Origin: Vibrio harveyi NBRC 15634 = ATCC 14126 = KCTC 12724
Lineage (GTDB): Bacteria; Pseudomonadota; Gammaproteobacteria; Enterobacterales; Vibrionaceae
NCBI RefSeq assembly: GCF_001591145.1
Contig: NZ_BCUF01000016.1
Location: 38,642 to 102,641 of the forward strand
Reading direction: 5' to 3'
Length of the DNA: 64,000 nt
Position 1 is the first letter of the stretch, and every line of letters starts with the position of its first letter. Both the position numbers and the translations under genes were made by a program. This document shows, in pieces, positions 9,585 to 18,650 of the stretch. The notes beneath the pieces were generated by a model. That model saw nothing but the letters and a program-made list of their open reading frames with translations, was not told the origin of the DNA and did no database searches.

Positions 9585-9639
9585 TGCCATATCGCTTTAA
9601 TTTCGGCGAATAAAGCGTGCGAACACATTTGCAATTTAC

Positions 9640-9676
9640 CGAGGCTTAACTGTAAGGTTAAGCCTCGTTTGTATTT
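9640..9676 (+). terminator. Rho-independent terminator after astE
   Basis: CGAGGCTTAAC (9640-9650) pairs perfectly with GTTAAGCCTCG (9657-9667), followed by TTTGTATTT. It ends about 10 bp before the btuC start. Confidence 0.8.
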
Positions 9677-9686
9677 ATCGGCTACT

Positions 9687-10682
9687 ATGGATTTTCAACA
9701 ACTTATCCTGAACAAGGAACGACGCTGGCAACGCAATCTTTTGATCATGTCAGTGATTCTCGTGCTGCTCTCTGCTATCCACTTGATGGTCGGAGAGGTA
9801 TTCCTTTCTCCTTTTCAGTCTCTCTCTGCATTTGAACAAAAACTCTTGTTGGATTTACGTCTGCCACGTTTGGTTTCTGCCGCTATTATTGGTGCTGCTC
9901 TGGCGGTCTCTGGTGCTACCTTACAAGTTCTGCTTGGCAACGTATTAGCCGAACCCGGCGTTCTCGGGATCTCCGGTGGCGCGAGCTTGGCAATGGTGCT
10001 AGTCATGTTTGCCTTGCCAGTTTTACCTTCTCCGATGATCTTTATGTTGGCTGCCATTGCCGGTTCGATGCTGTTTACCGTCATATTGGTTGGTATCGCA
10101 AGGGCAATGCATCTCACTACTGCAAGGCTGCTGCTCGTCGGCGTTGCACTGGGTATTTTGTCGAGCGCCATTGTGACGTGGGCATTCTACTTTAGCGATG
10201 ACTTAAGCCTACGTCAGTTAATGTACTGGCTAATGGGCAGCATTGGTGGGGCAAGTTGGTATCAGCACACCGTTACTTTGGTCATGCTACCGGTGCTGAT
10301 TTGGCTCTGCTGCAAGGGCAAACCGCTTGATAAGTTGATGTTAGGGGAAATCCATGCCACTCAATTGGGTATTGATGTTCATCAGATGCGCTGGAAACTC
10401 ATTTTGGCAATTTCCATTCTCGTTGGTGGCTCCGTTGCATTGGGGGGGATCATTAGCTTTGTGGGCTTAGTCGTACCGCATCTGCTTCGATTGGCGTTTG
10501 GTACAGAAAACCGCTACCTGCTGCCTCTGTCGGCAATATCTGGCGCAGCCTTATTGGTGTTTGCTGATATCGGCGCGCGTTTGTTACTTGATTCCGCTGA
10601 GTTGCCGCTTGGAGTGATGACCACTTCTATCGGTGCTCCTATCTTCATTTGGATGCTGGTGAAAAGTCATGATGCACGTTAA
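9687..10682 (+). CDS. btuC: Vitamin B12 ABC transporter permease
   Basis: BtuC is the inner-membrane channel subunit of the cobalamin importer (FecCD family). From the ATG at 9687 it has 331 residues with about ten membrane spans, the [24 protein letters not shown] segment and the [16 protein letters not shown] motif. The loop [17 protein letters not shown] near the C-terminus contacts the ATPase in this family. A longer reading from a TTG at 9669 is possible but that codon lies in the tail of the astE terminator, so I reject it. No strong ribosome binding site is visible. It overlaps btuD by 14 bp. Confidence 0.92.
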   Translation: MDFQQLILNKERRWQRNLLIMSVILVLLSAIHLMVGEVFLSPFQSLSAFEQKLLLDLRLPRLVSAAIIGAALAVSGATLQVLLGNVLAEPGVLGISGGASLAMVLVMFALPVLPSPMIFMLAAIAGSMLFTVILVGIARAMHLTTARLLLVGVALGILSSAIVTWAFYFSDDLSLRQLMYWLMGSIGGASWYQHTVTLVMLPVLIWLCCKGKPLDKLMLGEIHATQLGIDVHQMRWKLILAISILVGGSVALGGIISFVGLVVPHLLRLAFGTENRYLLPLSAISGAALLVFADIGARLLLDSAELPLGVMTTSIGAPIFIWMLVKSHDAR

Positions 10683-11436
10683 GCACATCGCAGTGGGAAG
10701 TCGACTGCTACCGCTCTCCTTTGAATGTAAGCCGGGTGAGGTTGTCCATGTCGTGGGTCCAAACGGCTCCGGGAAAAGCACATTACTTGGTGCGATATCT
10801 GGTACCTTAACTCAGCGTGAAGGCGTGAGTGGGGAAGTACTTGTCGACAATAAAAACTTACTAGCAATGCCACTTTCAGAACAAGCGCATATTCGTGGGT
10901 ATCTGTGTCAGCAATCAAGGCCCGCATTCAATGTCGATGTCTTTCAATACTTAGCACTTTCATTGCCTACGGGTGCCAATATCGGTGATGAGAAAGTACG
11001 AGACGCAGTCAATATCGTTATTGCGCTGGTGCAACTGCAAGACAAGCTTCATCGAAGCATTCAGACATTATCCGGCGGTGAATGGCAACGTGTCCGTCTA
11101 GCCGGGGTGTGCTTGCAAGTGTGGCGAACAATTAACCCTTACTCTCAGCTATTGATTTTGGATGAACCCGCAGCGCCGCTCGATATTGCCCAAGAAGGGC
11201 TGCTATATCAGCTCATTAATGCAGTCGCAGCGCAAGGCATCGGGGTGTTGGTCGCAAACCACGATTTAAATCGAACGTTAAGGCATGCTGACAAGGTACT
11301 GCTGCTCAATAACGGCGTATTGCATTCATTAGGTCATGCCGATGAAGTACTCACGGAAGAGGGCTTGGCAGAAGTTTTCCAAACTCAAGTTCGTAAAGTC
11401 GTATTGGAAGATAGACCCTATTTGATTTTTGATTGA
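10669..11436 (+). CDS. btuD: Vitamin B12 import ATP-binding protein
   Basis: BtuD powers cobalamin import with BtuC and a periplasmic BtuF not seen here. The 255-residue ATPase carries Walker [10 protein letters not shown], the Q-loop region LCQQSRPAF, signature [13 protein letters not shown], Walker [13 protein letters not shown] and the switch His in [14 protein letters not shown]. Two adjacent ATG codons could start it. Together with cobTSUC upstream this gives the cell uptake of B12 or cobinamide plus rebuilding of the nucleotide loop. Confidence 0.93.
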   Translation: MMHVKHIAVGSRLLPLSFECKPGEVVHVVGPNGSGKSTLLGAISGTLTQREGVSGEVLVDNKNLLAMPLSEQAHIRGYLCQQSRPAFNVDVFQYLALSLPTGANIGDEKVRDAVNIVIALVQLQDKLHRSIQTLSGGEWQRVRLAGVCLQVWRTINPYSQLLILDEPAAPLDIAQEGLLYQLINAVAAQGIGVLVANHDLNRTLRHADKVLLLNNGVLHSLGHADEVLTEEGLAEVFQTQVRKVVLEDRPYLIFD

Positions 11437-11523
11437 GGCGTATATTAAAGCGACGCTTCAAGACACTAACGTTTAACCATGACCCCAAATGGCGTCGGCT
11501 TGAGCTCTTTTTTGGAGAAAGGA

Positions 11524-11940
11524 ATGAAAAAATACGTGATTGTGGCTCTAACGAGTTTGTCGTCTATGGCATTTGCTCAAGAAGAAGCGATTGATTGTAA
11601 TAACGCGGTCAGTACCCTCGAGATTAATCAGTGTGCAGCCATTGAGTTAGAGGCTGCTCAAAAGCAACTAAATAAGTATTTGGAAACGAGTTTCGAACAT
11701 AATTCTTATGATCCTGAGCTGATTAAAGCGATTCAAGTTGCACAAAAAGATTGGCAAGCGTATGTGACGTCGCATTGTGATTCGGTATATACGCAGTGGC
11801 GTGAAGGGACAATTCGTGGCGTGATGGCTATTTCCTGCGAAACTCAATTAACTCAACAAAGAACTCACGAAATTTGGCAAAACTTCTTAACCTACATGGA
11901 TAGTACGCCACCGGTTTTACCCGAACCAAATGTTGAGTAG
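11524..11940 (+). CDS. Secreted LprI/DUF1311-family protein
   Basis: A 138-residue protein with a clear signal peptide (MKKYVIVALTSLSSMAFA, cleavage likely before QEE). The mature part has the DUF1311/LprI pattern: a Cys-bearing CNNAVSTLEINQCAAIELEAAQKQLN helix, WQAYVTSHC, and a later ISCETQLTQQRT, so four Cys may form disulfides in the periplasm. Some LprI relatives inhibit lysozyme, but most members have no tested role. I start at the ATG preceded by GGAGAAAGGA; an in-frame ATG at 11479 would spoil the signal peptide. Confidence 0.78.
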   Translation: MKKYVIVALTSLSSMAFAQEEAIDCNNAVSTLEINQCAAIELEAAQKQLNKYLETSFEHNSYDPELIKAIQVAQKDWQAYVTSHCDSVYTQWREGTIRGVMAISCETQLTQQRTHEIWQNFLTYMDSTPPVLPEPNVE

Positions 11941-11960
11941 TGTTACTTAAACGCGGATAG

Positions 11961-12134
11961 CTTCGTTTTTTAAAACGCGTCAACGTACTTAACCTCAACA
12001 CGGCTTCTATCACGCTAAACGGTATAGCGGATGAGAGATACTGTTTAGCCCACTCAGGCAGTAAATGGGAAGTGTTTTATGCCAAAGAGGGCAAATGTGA
12101 TTCAGAGCCTGATCGTAGGGCATTTTGCGGGTAA
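11961..12134 (+). pseudogene. 5'-truncated remnant of a small gene
   Basis: An open stretch without any ATG, GTG or TTG at a sensible place. Its C-terminal half reads like true protein: ERYCLAHSGSKWEVFYAKEG, then KCDSEPDRRAFCG and a stop at 12132-12134. The WEVFYA..G pattern resembles small hypothetical proteins often found in accessory DNA; that resemblance is from memory. The missing start and short length suggest a gene left behind by deletion. It could also be chance reading of noncoding DNA. Confidence 0.35.
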
Positions 12135-12194
12135 ATTTAGCTGTAAGTTTCTTCTCTTGTTGGAGAGCTAGCACTTCTTTTGAGGACCGATAGT

Positions 12195-12428
12195 ATGTTC
12201 CAAAGTCTCCTTCTAACTGAGATCCTTACATCTGAGCTGAAAAACAACAATTTAATTGTTGAAACAACGAGTTGGCCGCCAAAATGCAATAAGCTCATTG
12301 TATTGCAATATCGGTTTGCCAAATCATATACTTTGGTCAATTATCGAGAATTGGAAGATGGGCATTATTGGTTCGCAGAGTACATTGATGGTGACGAATG
12401 TTTGGCATGTCGCTTTGATGTTCTTTAG
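12195..12428 (+). CDS. Hypothetical protein, 77 residues
   Basis: I do not recognise this protein. It is rich in aromatic residues and ends with a protein-like stretch (DGHYWFAEYIDGDECLACRF), which argues for a real gene. There is no signal peptide or membrane span. GAGG lies 8 bases before the chosen ATG; a TTG 15 nt upstream is the alternative. It sits between a gene remnant and two accessory enzymes, in DNA that looks more A+T-rich than the flanks. Confidence 0.5.
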   Translation: MFQSLLLTEILTSELKNNNLIVETTSWPPKCNKLIVLQYRFAKSYTLVNYRELEDGHYWFAEYIDGDECLACRFDVL

Positions 12429-12487
12429 CATCATTCTTTTGAATCATGTATTTCAAGCTTATGGCATTTAATAGAGAAGGAGTTCAT

Positions 12488-12994
12488 TTGACGATTCCTA
12501 CCTTGTACATTTTTTCTGGTCTTCCTGCGTCTGGTAAGTCGACGTTAGCAAAGCTATTAGCCGCAAGAGTTGGCGCGATGTATGTACGCGTCGACACTAT
12601 AGAGCAAGGTCTACGTGATTTGTGTCATTTCAAGGTTGAAGGTGAGGGTTATCGGCTAAGTTATCGGATCATCCGAGATAACCTTGAACTTGGGTTGAGT
12701 TGTATCGCTGACTCTTGTAACCCCATAGAGCTTACACGGCATGAATGGCAGCAAGTGGCAACAAGCATGTCCGCTCACTTTGTTAACATAGAGATAAGTT
12801 GCTCGGATGAGAATGAGCATAAACAACGTGTTGATTCTCGTAAGAATGAAGTTGAGAACCTGCAGCTACCGAATTGGCAACAAGTAAAAGCTCGTCACTA
12901 CGAGGCTTGGAAGACGGAAGTCGTCAAGATTGATACGGCAGCAGACAGTATCGAAACGTCGTTTGCCAAATTGGTCGAAAAGCTTGGTATTTGA
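12488..12994 (+). CDS. P-loop kinase-like AAA-family protein
   Basis: A 168-residue P-loop NTPase of the small kinase type (zeta-toxin/gluconokinase-like fold). Walker A is FSGLPASGKSTLAK near the N-terminus, followed by YVRVDTIEQGL and a C-terminal helical end. Relatives phosphorylate small molecules or nucleotides, and the substrate is not evident. I choose the TTG at 12488 because GAAGGAG lies just before it, giving MTIPTLYIFSGLP; an upstream ATG at 12446 would add 14 residues without such a site. It ends 32 bp before the nucleotidyltransferase gene, and the two may form one unit. Confidence 0.72.
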   Translation: MTIPTLYIFSGLPASGKSTLAKLLAARVGAMYVRVDTIEQGLRDLCHFKVEGEGYRLSYRIIRDNLELGLSCIADSCNPIELTRHEWQQVATSMSAHFVNIEISCSDENEHKQRVDSRKNEVENLQLPNWQQVKARHYEAWKTEVVKIDTAADSIETSFAKLVEKLGI

Positions 12995-13026
12995 ATTTAG
13001 CATTCCTTTTATGATGGAGATTCGCC

Positions 13027-13800
13027 ATGCACAAGCGAGATAATGGTCTCGATGCCCAGGGCTTTATCCGCAATGACTGTTCACCAGAAAATATTCAAAT
13101 AGAGTTCCAACCAGTTGTTGAGGTCGTTGTTGGTGAGTTGATAACGCAACTTCCAAAACAAATAGATGGTATCTACTTGTACGGCAGCGTTCCCAGAGGC
13201 ACAGCAATGCTGGGGCACTCAGATCTCGATGTTTCCGTAATACTGACCGCACCGGTGAGTCAAAATGAACTGGGCATATTCAACAAACTGTCTTCAAGCA
13301 TCCCCAAAGCTTATCCGCAAATAAGCAAACTTGATATTGACCCAGGTGAGCGTCATCGTGTTCTAGACCCAAAAGAAAAATACCATTGGCAATTTTGGCT
13401 CAAACACTGTTGCTGCTGCATTTGGGGAAATGATTTATCAAAAGAGCTTGTGTCACATAAACCAAGCTTTGAAATCGCTGAAGCTCTCAATGGTGACCTC
13501 GCGGTTTTTTTGGAGCAAATGAGTGGTCGTTTTGCGCAAATGAGTGACAAAGCGGTAGCAAAAGTGATTGGTAAGAAGTTGATAAGAGCTGCCTACTATT
13601 TTGTCGCTGAGAAGGACGGCAGTTGGTACATCAACTTGCCTGAATGTGTCGAAGTAGCGAGAAAATACTACCCAAATCAACATCAAGATATTGATCTTGC
13701 TTACCAATGTGCAATAGGCAACATAGCGTCCAAAATAGATGCCATCGCACTTTATCAGCGGTTGAGTCAACACATCAATGCTAGGGCTTTGCAAAGTTGA
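13027..13800 (+). CDS. Nucleotidyltransferase-domain protein
   Basis: A 257-residue protein with an N-terminal polymerase-beta-type nucleotidyltransferase domain. The motif YGSVPRGTAMLGHSDLDVSV (about residues 56-76) has the GS, Arg-Gly and the two metal-binding Asp of the family. The C-terminal half is helical, as in aminoglycoside adenylyltransferases and other small-molecule AMP-transferring enzymes. It could modify an antibiotic, a protein or a tRNA; the sequence does not decide. GGAG precedes the ATG. A strong terminator follows, so the pair with the upstream kinase is closed off. Confidence 0.75.
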   Translation: MHKRDNGLDAQGFIRNDCSPENIQIEFQPVVEVVVGELITQLPKQIDGIYLYGSVPRGTAMLGHSDLDVSVILTAPVSQNELGIFNKLSSSIPKAYPQISKLDIDPGERHRVLDPKEKYHWQFWLKHCCCCIWGNDLSKELVSHKPSFEIAEALNGDLAVFLEQMSGRFAQMSDKAVAKVIGKKLIRAAYYFVAEKDGSWYINLPECVEVARKYYPNQHQDIDLAYQCAIGNIASKIDAIALYQRLSQHINARALQS

Positions 13801-13828
13801 TTGTTTATCAAGAACGCTCAGAATAAAA

Positions 13829-13859
13829 AGCGCCCACAATATCGAGTATTGTGGGCGCT
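13829..13859 (+). terminator. Bidirectional terminator, 13-bp stem
   Basis: AGCGCCCACAATA (13829-13841) pairs perfectly with TATTGTGGGCGCT (13847-13859) around TCGAG. A run on the left and TTTT shortly to the right; it serves the convergent genes on both sides. Confidence 0.85.
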
Positions 13860-13889
13860 GAATTTTATCTGTAGTGCCTAATCGACGAC

Positions 13890-14465
13890 TTACTGTGTAA
13901 GTGGCTTAAGGTCTGCAGGGCGGTAGTAAACCGATTTTAGAACCTTACCTTTACGTACCGTTTTGCCTTCAGATACAAAATCTTCTGCGCATTTCGCAAT
14001 GATGTATTCGCCTTTTTGAACCGCCATCAGCTTGATGCCTTGTTCAGCGTAGAACGCTTCTGTTTCTGCATATTCTTGCTCGTTACGGCACACTTTGCTC
14101 ATGTTGCTTGAGTGCACTTCGTCCCAGCAAGGGATAAAGTCGATACCACGGTTCACCGCTACGTTAAGCAGTAGATCGATCAGGTAGCTGATCGCTAGGT
14201 TATCTTCAACTTTGCTGTCACCAAGGTGTACTAGACGACCCATTAGAACGTAAACGCTGTCAATGATTGCGTCTGCTTGCTCGGTTTTGCAATCCGCTTC
14301 CGCTAGTTCAGTAAGCTCTTCGATCGCAAGAGAAGTGTGTAGTGTATCTGCTTGTGCATCTAGGCTTGCAACATCCGCCACTGGTAGGTCGAAAGTGCTA
14401 CGGAACTCGGTGATGTCACGGTATAGGTGATCAAAAATCTCTTGGGTTAGCTTTGACAGTTGCAT
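13890..14465 (-). CDS. MazG/HisE-type nucleotide pyrophosphohydrolase-like protein
   Basis: An all-alpha NTP pyrophosphohydrolase-type protein. The metal-binding pattern EELTELAEADCKTEQADAII gives the EExxE, then ExxD spacing of the MazG/HisE superfamily. Members hydrolyse nucleoside triphosphates, often damaged ones. The C-terminal part (CRNEQEYAETEAFYAEQGIK to the end) extends beyond the core helices. The start is uncertain: I use ATG at 14465 (MQLSKLTQEIF, 191 residues), since the three possible upstream starts (14477, 14501 and a TTG at 14525) have no better ribosome binding site. Confidence 0.72.
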   Translation of the reverse strand: MQLSKLTQEIFDHLYRDITEFRSTFDLPVADVASLDAQADTLHTSLAIEELTELAEADCKTEQADAIIDSVYVLMGRLVHLGDSKVEDNLAISYLIDLLLNVAVNRGIDFIPCWDEVHSSNMSKVCRNEQEYAETEAFYAEQGIKLMAVQKGEYIIAKCAEDFVSEGKTVRKGKVLKSVYYRPADLKPLTQ

Positions 14466-14573
14466 TCTAATGTCCATTGAATCGATTGAAGTCGCAATCA
14501 TATCAAACCGAACTTTAATCCCCAAGCGATCCCATTCTAACTGGTTAGAATTCTGTCTCTTGGGGAGTGAGTC

Positions 14574-15155
14574 TTAGCGAAATAGGTAAGGGAAGAGCTT
14601 CTTACGTTCTTCCTCTGAAAGCGCTGAAACACGTGCAATATTGGTATCTGGAATGGACTCTGGATCAGGGTAGTGCTTAAGTACCTTTTCCATGCTCTCC
14701 TCACGGATCAAATGAAACACTGGGTATGGAGAGCGATTCGTCAGGTTTTCATCATCTTCTGGTTCTGCACCGCCAAAGCAGTAATCAGGATGGAAGGTGG
14801 CAACTTGGAAAATGCCTTCCCAATCTTGCTGTTTGATCAAACCTTCAACCCAATCAATGAAGAAGTTGTAATCCCAGAAATCTTGCAGCATGTTTGGAAC
14901 CACAACCAAGGTTGTCTCCAGTTTTTCTGGCTCGGTATTACTGAGCTCGATCAGTTGCAGCAAAATGTCTTCAAGTAGAGCTTCTTCTTGCGAGGCTTCA
15001 CTAACGAAGATTTTGATTTGTTTATTGCGCTGTGGCTTAGCAGCGAACGGGCAGAGATTTAACCCGATCACGACATCATTGAGCCATTGATTGACTTGCT
15101 CTGTGATCGTATTGATATCGGTGTTTGGTGATTCTTGTGTTGAGCGCGTTGGCAT
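14574..15155 (-). CDS. DUF1415 family protein
   Basis: A 193-residue protein of the conserved uncharacterised family DUF1415. The NLCPFAAKP motif near residue 35, the YNFFIDWVEGLI stretch and the ATFHPDYCFGGAEPED motif are typical. There is no signal peptide or membrane span. The conserved Cys, His and Asp residues hint at an enzyme or metal site but no activity is known to me. It ends about 50 bp before the MazG-like gene's longest start and may be transcribed with it. Confidence 0.82.
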   Translation of the reverse strand: MPTRSTQESPNTDINTITEQVNQWLNDVVIGLNLCPFAAKPQRNKQIKIFVSEASQEEALLEDILLQLIELSNTEPEKLETTLVVVPNMLQDFWDYNFFIDWVEGLIKQQDWEGIFQVATFHPDYCFGGAEPEDDENLTNRSPYPVFHLIREESMEKVLKHYPDPESIPDTNIARVSALSEEERKKLFPYLFR

Positions 15156-15237
15156 ACGACTTTCTTGCTTTTATGAATGTGGCGCAAGCATAGCAGACCA
15201 ACGCCACAACATAAAATCAATAGGGCTTAACGCCTTG

Positions 15238-16449
15238 CTAAGCAGTTATATCTGCGTTATCGCCAGCATCAATTCGCTCTGTAATGTGTTTTAAGAATGC
15301 GATAGCAGCGAACATGGCAATGTACAGTGTGCTACCGCCGATGAGTACACTCGACCAACCGCCGTTTTGCCAGCAATAGAGCAATAGGAATCCACCTAAA
15401 CTGCCGCCAATATAGTAATGCACGAGATACAATGCGGTCGCCGTTGCTTTTGCTTGTGTCGCGTTTTGTCCAACCCAGCCGTAAGCAAGTGTGTGAGTGA
15501 AGAAGGCGCCGAAGCTGATCAACAGCAAGCCTGTCAGCATCGCAGGTATGCTTTCAATCACCGCAATCCACATGCCAGCCATACTGACGATAGAGCCTAA
15601 AAACATGCCAAGTATCGGTGAAAAGCGTTTACTCCAATGTCCGGCACAACGGGAAGAAAACGTACCACCCAGGTAGCAAACAAAGATGAGAGAAGCTAAC
15701 CCGACAGGCACATTATGTGGCGCACTGACTAAGCGGAATCCCATTACCGAATAAAGATTAACGAACAACGCAAAGTTCAACCCGCCAATCAGCATGGCAA
15801 ACCACACACGTTGATTTTTGAAGTGTCCGATAATAGCTCGATTGTGATGCCTTAAACTGCTCGAAGAAGGGGTGAAGTTTTTCTGTTTTGGCAGCAAGTA
15901 ATGCACGCTGACCACGCCGATAAGGGTGAATAGCATCATAACTTCGATGGCGACATCGATGCTAAAGTTGTCTGCCAACAAACCTCCGCTGATACGCCCT
16001 GCGATCCCTCCCAATGAATTGGCTGCGATATAAGTACCGATCGCCATTGAAAATGCGTGTTTATCTAGCTCTTCCGCCATATAAGCAACGGCAACAGCAG
16101 CAAACGCTGCAAGCGCAACACCGATCAAAGCGCGGCACACGACTAAGAACAAAAACGAATCGCCAAGCAGCATTAATGCGGAGATAGCAGGGATCGAAAA
16201 CAGACCAAACATCATTACAGGTTTGCGCCCAATCGATTCAGAGAGCACAGCCATCGGGACCAAGCTAAAGGAGAGAGCCAGTGTGGTAGCGGCGAATAGC
16301 CAGTTGACCTGAGTTTCCGAGATCTGGAAGTGCGCCGCAAAGCTTGGCAGCATCGGCTGAAGGAGATAAAGGTTCGAGAAAACCAAAAATGAGCCGAGCG
16401 CCAGAGATAGCGTAATGCGTTTGTATTCCGGAGTGCCGAAACTGACCAT
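15238..16449 (-). CDS. MFS transporter, YnfM-like
   Basis: A 403-residue, 12-span major facilitator of the drug-efflux type (DHA1/AraJ group). Visible landmarks are LPSFAAHFQISETQVNWL after helix 1, SIGRKPVMMFGL in the cytoplasmic loop 2-3, and GTFSSRCAGHWSKRFSP in the matching loop of the second half. It is divergent from a LysR-type gene, as E. coli ynfM is from ynfL. The exported substrate is unknown. AGGA lies before the start codon. Confidence 0.82.
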   Translation of the reverse strand: MVSFGTPEYKRITLSLALGSFLVFSNLYLLQPMLPSFAAHFQISETQVNWLFAATTLALSFSLVPMAVLSESIGRKPVMMFGLFSIPAISALMLLGDSFLFLVVCRALIGVALAAFAAVAVAYMAEELDKHAFSMAIGTYIAANSLGGIAGRISGGLLADNFSIDVAIEVMMLFTLIGVVSVHYLLPKQKNFTPSSSSLRHHNRAIIGHFKNQRVWFAMLIGGLNFALFVNLYSVMGFRLVSAPHNVPVGLASLIFVCYLGGTFSSRCAGHWSKRFSPILGMFLGSIVSMAGMWIAVIESIPAMLTGLLLISFGAFFTHTLAYGWVGQNATQAKATATALYLVHYYIGGSLGGFLLLYCWQNGGWSSVLIGGSTLYIAMFAAIAFLKHITERIDAGDNADITA

Positions 16450-16561
16450 GAGTCCTGCCTAATGCGAGCGAGCAAATATAAAGAAACTGTGATCAATCTA
16501 TCAGTTAGTTGTGGATTGAAAAAATATATTAAAAATATGGTTGGTATATATTTTTGATCTA

Positions 16562-17431
16562 ATGGAATCGAAACAACTCAAACACTTTTTGGCGGTCGCG
16601 GAACACGGCAACATTACTCATGCAGCTAAGGCTTTGCACATTGCTCAGCCAGCGTTAAGCATTTCAATTAAGAAGTTCGAACAGTCTCTTGGCGTGATGC
16701 TGTTTCGCCGAGAAGAAAAGAAAATCAGCTTAACCAAAGAAGGGGAAACCTTGTTGGTTCACGCTAAGCGAGTGATTCAGCAGTTACACGATGCGCAGCT
16801 AGCGATTGATGAGCTCAAAGGTTTAGCCAAAGGGGAGGTGCGCCTTGGTACGCCTTCAATGATGGGCAGCTATTTTTTCCCTCGAATTGTCATGGCGTTT
16901 AAGAGCCAGTATCCAGATTTAAAGCTGACGCTGGTGGAGGCGGGCACTCAGTCTATCCGTCGAATGTTACTTAATGGTCAGCTCGATATTGGCGTGATCA
17001 GCTGTGACGATGTACCAGAGGACTTAGAAACTGACCATCTGTTTACTAGCCAAATGGTTGCCGTTGTGGCTCCGGAACATGATTTAGCTCAGCGTAATGC
17101 CATCACATTTGATCAGTTTTTCGAGCATGATTTGGTGATGTTCCAACATGGCTACTTCCACCGAGAATTCTTAGACCACGTCAGTGAAGAGCATGGCTTT
17201 ACGATGAAGTCCTCATTCGAAACCAACTTGCTGCCGCTCATTCTGAGTATCGTTAAACAAGAATTTGCTATTACTGCGCTCCTAGAATTGGTGACACAAC
17301 ATGAGCAAGGTGTAGTGGGTATTCCATTTGAACCTAGCGTTAAGCTCGACCTTGCACTTGCGTGGCGTAAACAAGGCTATCTATCTATCGCCGACCGAAC
17401 TTTTATTGACTTTGTGAAGCGGTATGTTTGA
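16562..17431 (+). CDS. LysR-type transcriptional regulator, YnfL-like
   Basis: A 289-residue LysR regulator. The N-terminal helix-turn-helix is KQLKHFLAVAEHGNITHAAK with IAQPALSISIKKFEQSLGVMLFRR after it, and the ligand-binding domain starts at GEVRLGTPSMMG. I start at ATG 16562 (MESKQLKHF) rather than the in-frame TTG 21 nt upstream. It is divergent from the MFS gene across about 110 bp that contains TGTGATCAATCTATCA, so it probably controls that transporter. A strong terminator follows. Confidence 0.87.
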   Translation: MESKQLKHFLAVAEHGNITHAAKALHIAQPALSISIKKFEQSLGVMLFRREEKKISLTKEGETLLVHAKRVIQQLHDAQLAIDELKGLAKGEVRLGTPSMMGSYFFPRIVMAFKSQYPDLKLTLVEAGTQSIRRMLLNGQLDIGVISCDDVPEDLETDHLFTSQMVAVVAPEHDLAQRNAITFDQFFEHDLVMFQHGYFHREFLDHVSEEHGFTMKSSFETNLLPLILSIVKQEFAITALLELVTQHEQGVVGIPFEPSVKLDLALAWRKQGYLSIADRTFIDFVKRYV

Positions 17432-17464
17432 TTTGCATCCAATTAAAACCAAACTATTCAATGG

Positions 17465-17497
17465 AAAGCCTCCCTTTAATTGGGAGGCTTTTCTTTT
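17465..17497 (+). terminator. Terminator between convergent genes
   Basis: AAAGCCTCCC (17465-17474) pairs with GGGAGGCTTT (17482-17491), followed by TCTTTTTT. It closes the LysR gene and abuts the end of the leftward FUSC-like gene. Confidence 0.88.
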
Positions 17498-18517
17498 TTA
17501 TGCAGTTATCTCTTTCTCATTAAGTGGTATCAAAACCCCAAGAGCCACCATGGCAGCGCCACCGATTACGGTGAACAATACTCGCTGCGAAAAGATCAAT
17601 TCAGCCATTTCCGGATTAAAAGGACCTACCGATACAGTAAGAATAAGCAGCATGATACAAGCCGTGGCAATGGTGTAGTTGTGTTCGAGATACACAAGGA
17701 TGCCGTAAAGCGAAGCGATGATCGAAACCCACATGGCTATTGTCATTGCCATGTCGGAGTTGAACGAGCCCAATAGCAACCCCACAGGTAAATAAACTAA
17801 TGCGCCAAGCAAGGTTCCGTTCAAACGTTGCCAAGCTTTCGGTGCTAAATCTTTGCTGAACGGGCTGTGGATCATCATAAATAGGTAAGCACCTAAAACG
17901 GCTCCTGTGCCACCCCATATACCTAACGACAGCACCAAGCCGATTCCTAGCGCTTTGCGGCTGGAGTACTTGAGATCAACACGACCAATTTTATGTGTCG
18001 TGTTCATCGAGCCATTCTGGGCGTTGGCGTTTTTCCAAACCAGCGTACTAGCAATGATCGCCACAGTGATGCCAAGTACAACCGATACTGAGCGTTGGAG
18101 TATGAGTTCTGTGGCTGGGATATCTACTGGCATCATCATCGATAACAACATAAACGTCAGCGGCAGAATGTACTTTGGTACTCCTTGGTGGTGTTTATCG
18201 CGCTCTGTTATGACGAGTAAGAAGGCAAACAGCGCACTAGTAAAAGGCGCATAAGTGATAGGCACCATGGAAAGTGGTACCGCAATTAATGTCATGACCA
18301 AAGGATGAAGGCTACCTAGCAGGGTGTCTTTTGTCGTACTGAATTTGAGATTGTATAGGTAGTGGATGATTCCCACTTCCACCGCCACAAAAGCTTCTCC
18401 GACATCATAAAAATACGCACTGATGATAAGCAGCACGATAGAAAGCAAAAACATGCGGTTGCCTAGCACAAGGTAAGGCTTTGGTGGGATGAATTTTTGA
18501 GCGAGTGAATCGAGCAT
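17498..18517 (-). CDS. FUSC/DUF2955-like inner-membrane protein
   Basis: A 339-residue membrane protein with two blocks of hydrophobic helices separated by a hydrophilic region (KNANAQNGSMNTTHKIGR), the layout of fusaric-acid-resistance-like (FUSC) proteins, which work with HlyD-type adaptors in efflux of aromatic acids or drugs. I start at ATG 18517 because the resulting N-terminus MLDSLAQ mirrors MLDSLTQ of the upstream paralogue. An upstream ATG at 18628 lies in the loop of a hairpin. It is third in the hlyD-DUF2955-FUSC order. Confidence 0.7.
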   Translation of the reverse strand: MLDSLAQKFIPPKPYLVLGNRMFLLSIVLLIISAYFYDVGEAFVAVEVGIIHYLYNLKFSTTKDTLLGSLHPLVMTLIAVPLSMVPITYAPFTSALFAFLLVITERDKHHQGVPKYILPLTFMLLSMMMPVDIPATELILQRSVSVVLGITVAIIASTLVWKNANAQNGSMNTTHKIGRVDLKYSSRKALGIGLVLSLGIWGGTGAVLGAYLFMMIHSPFSKDLAPKAWQRLNGTLLGALVYLPVGLLLGSFNSDMAMTIAMWVSIIASLYGILVYLEHNYTIATACIMLLILTVSVGPFNPEMAELIFSQRVLFTVIGGAAMVALGVLIPLNEKEITA

Positions 18518-18613
18518 GGCGTATTTCCCATCCTTCAGTGAATAACAATATGGAAGGTATGAGATTACCAATTTGATGAAATATTCATTGCCAGTTAGCG
18601 ACAATAGTGATGA

Positions 18614-18643
18614 AAGCTTGAGCAGCATAAAGTGCTCAAGCTT
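18614..18643 (-). repeat. Intercistronic hairpin, 11-bp perfect stem
   Basis: AAGCTTGAGCA (18614-18624) pairs with TGCTCAAGCTT (18633-18643) between the two membrane-protein genes. No T run follows on the minus strand, so it may reduce readthrough or protect upstream mRNA rather than terminate fully. Confidence 0.6.
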
Positions 18644-18650
18644 AATGCGA

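Noticed and set aside
12079..12171. A 30-codon ORF starting ATG CCA AAG in the frame beside the remnant
   Set aside because: Its reading overlaps the more protein-like remnant in another frame and it lacks a ribosome binding site.
11941..13830. Integron gene cassettes
   Set aside because: The small accessory genes look cassette-like, but no attC-type repeat (conserved GTTAG-type core ends with long imperfect palindrome) is seen between them and all lie in one direction with ordinary spacing.
18518..18628. Longer start for the third efflux gene at 18628
   Set aside because: That ATG lies in the loop of a perfect hairpin, and the shorter start gives an N-terminus matching the upstream paralogue.
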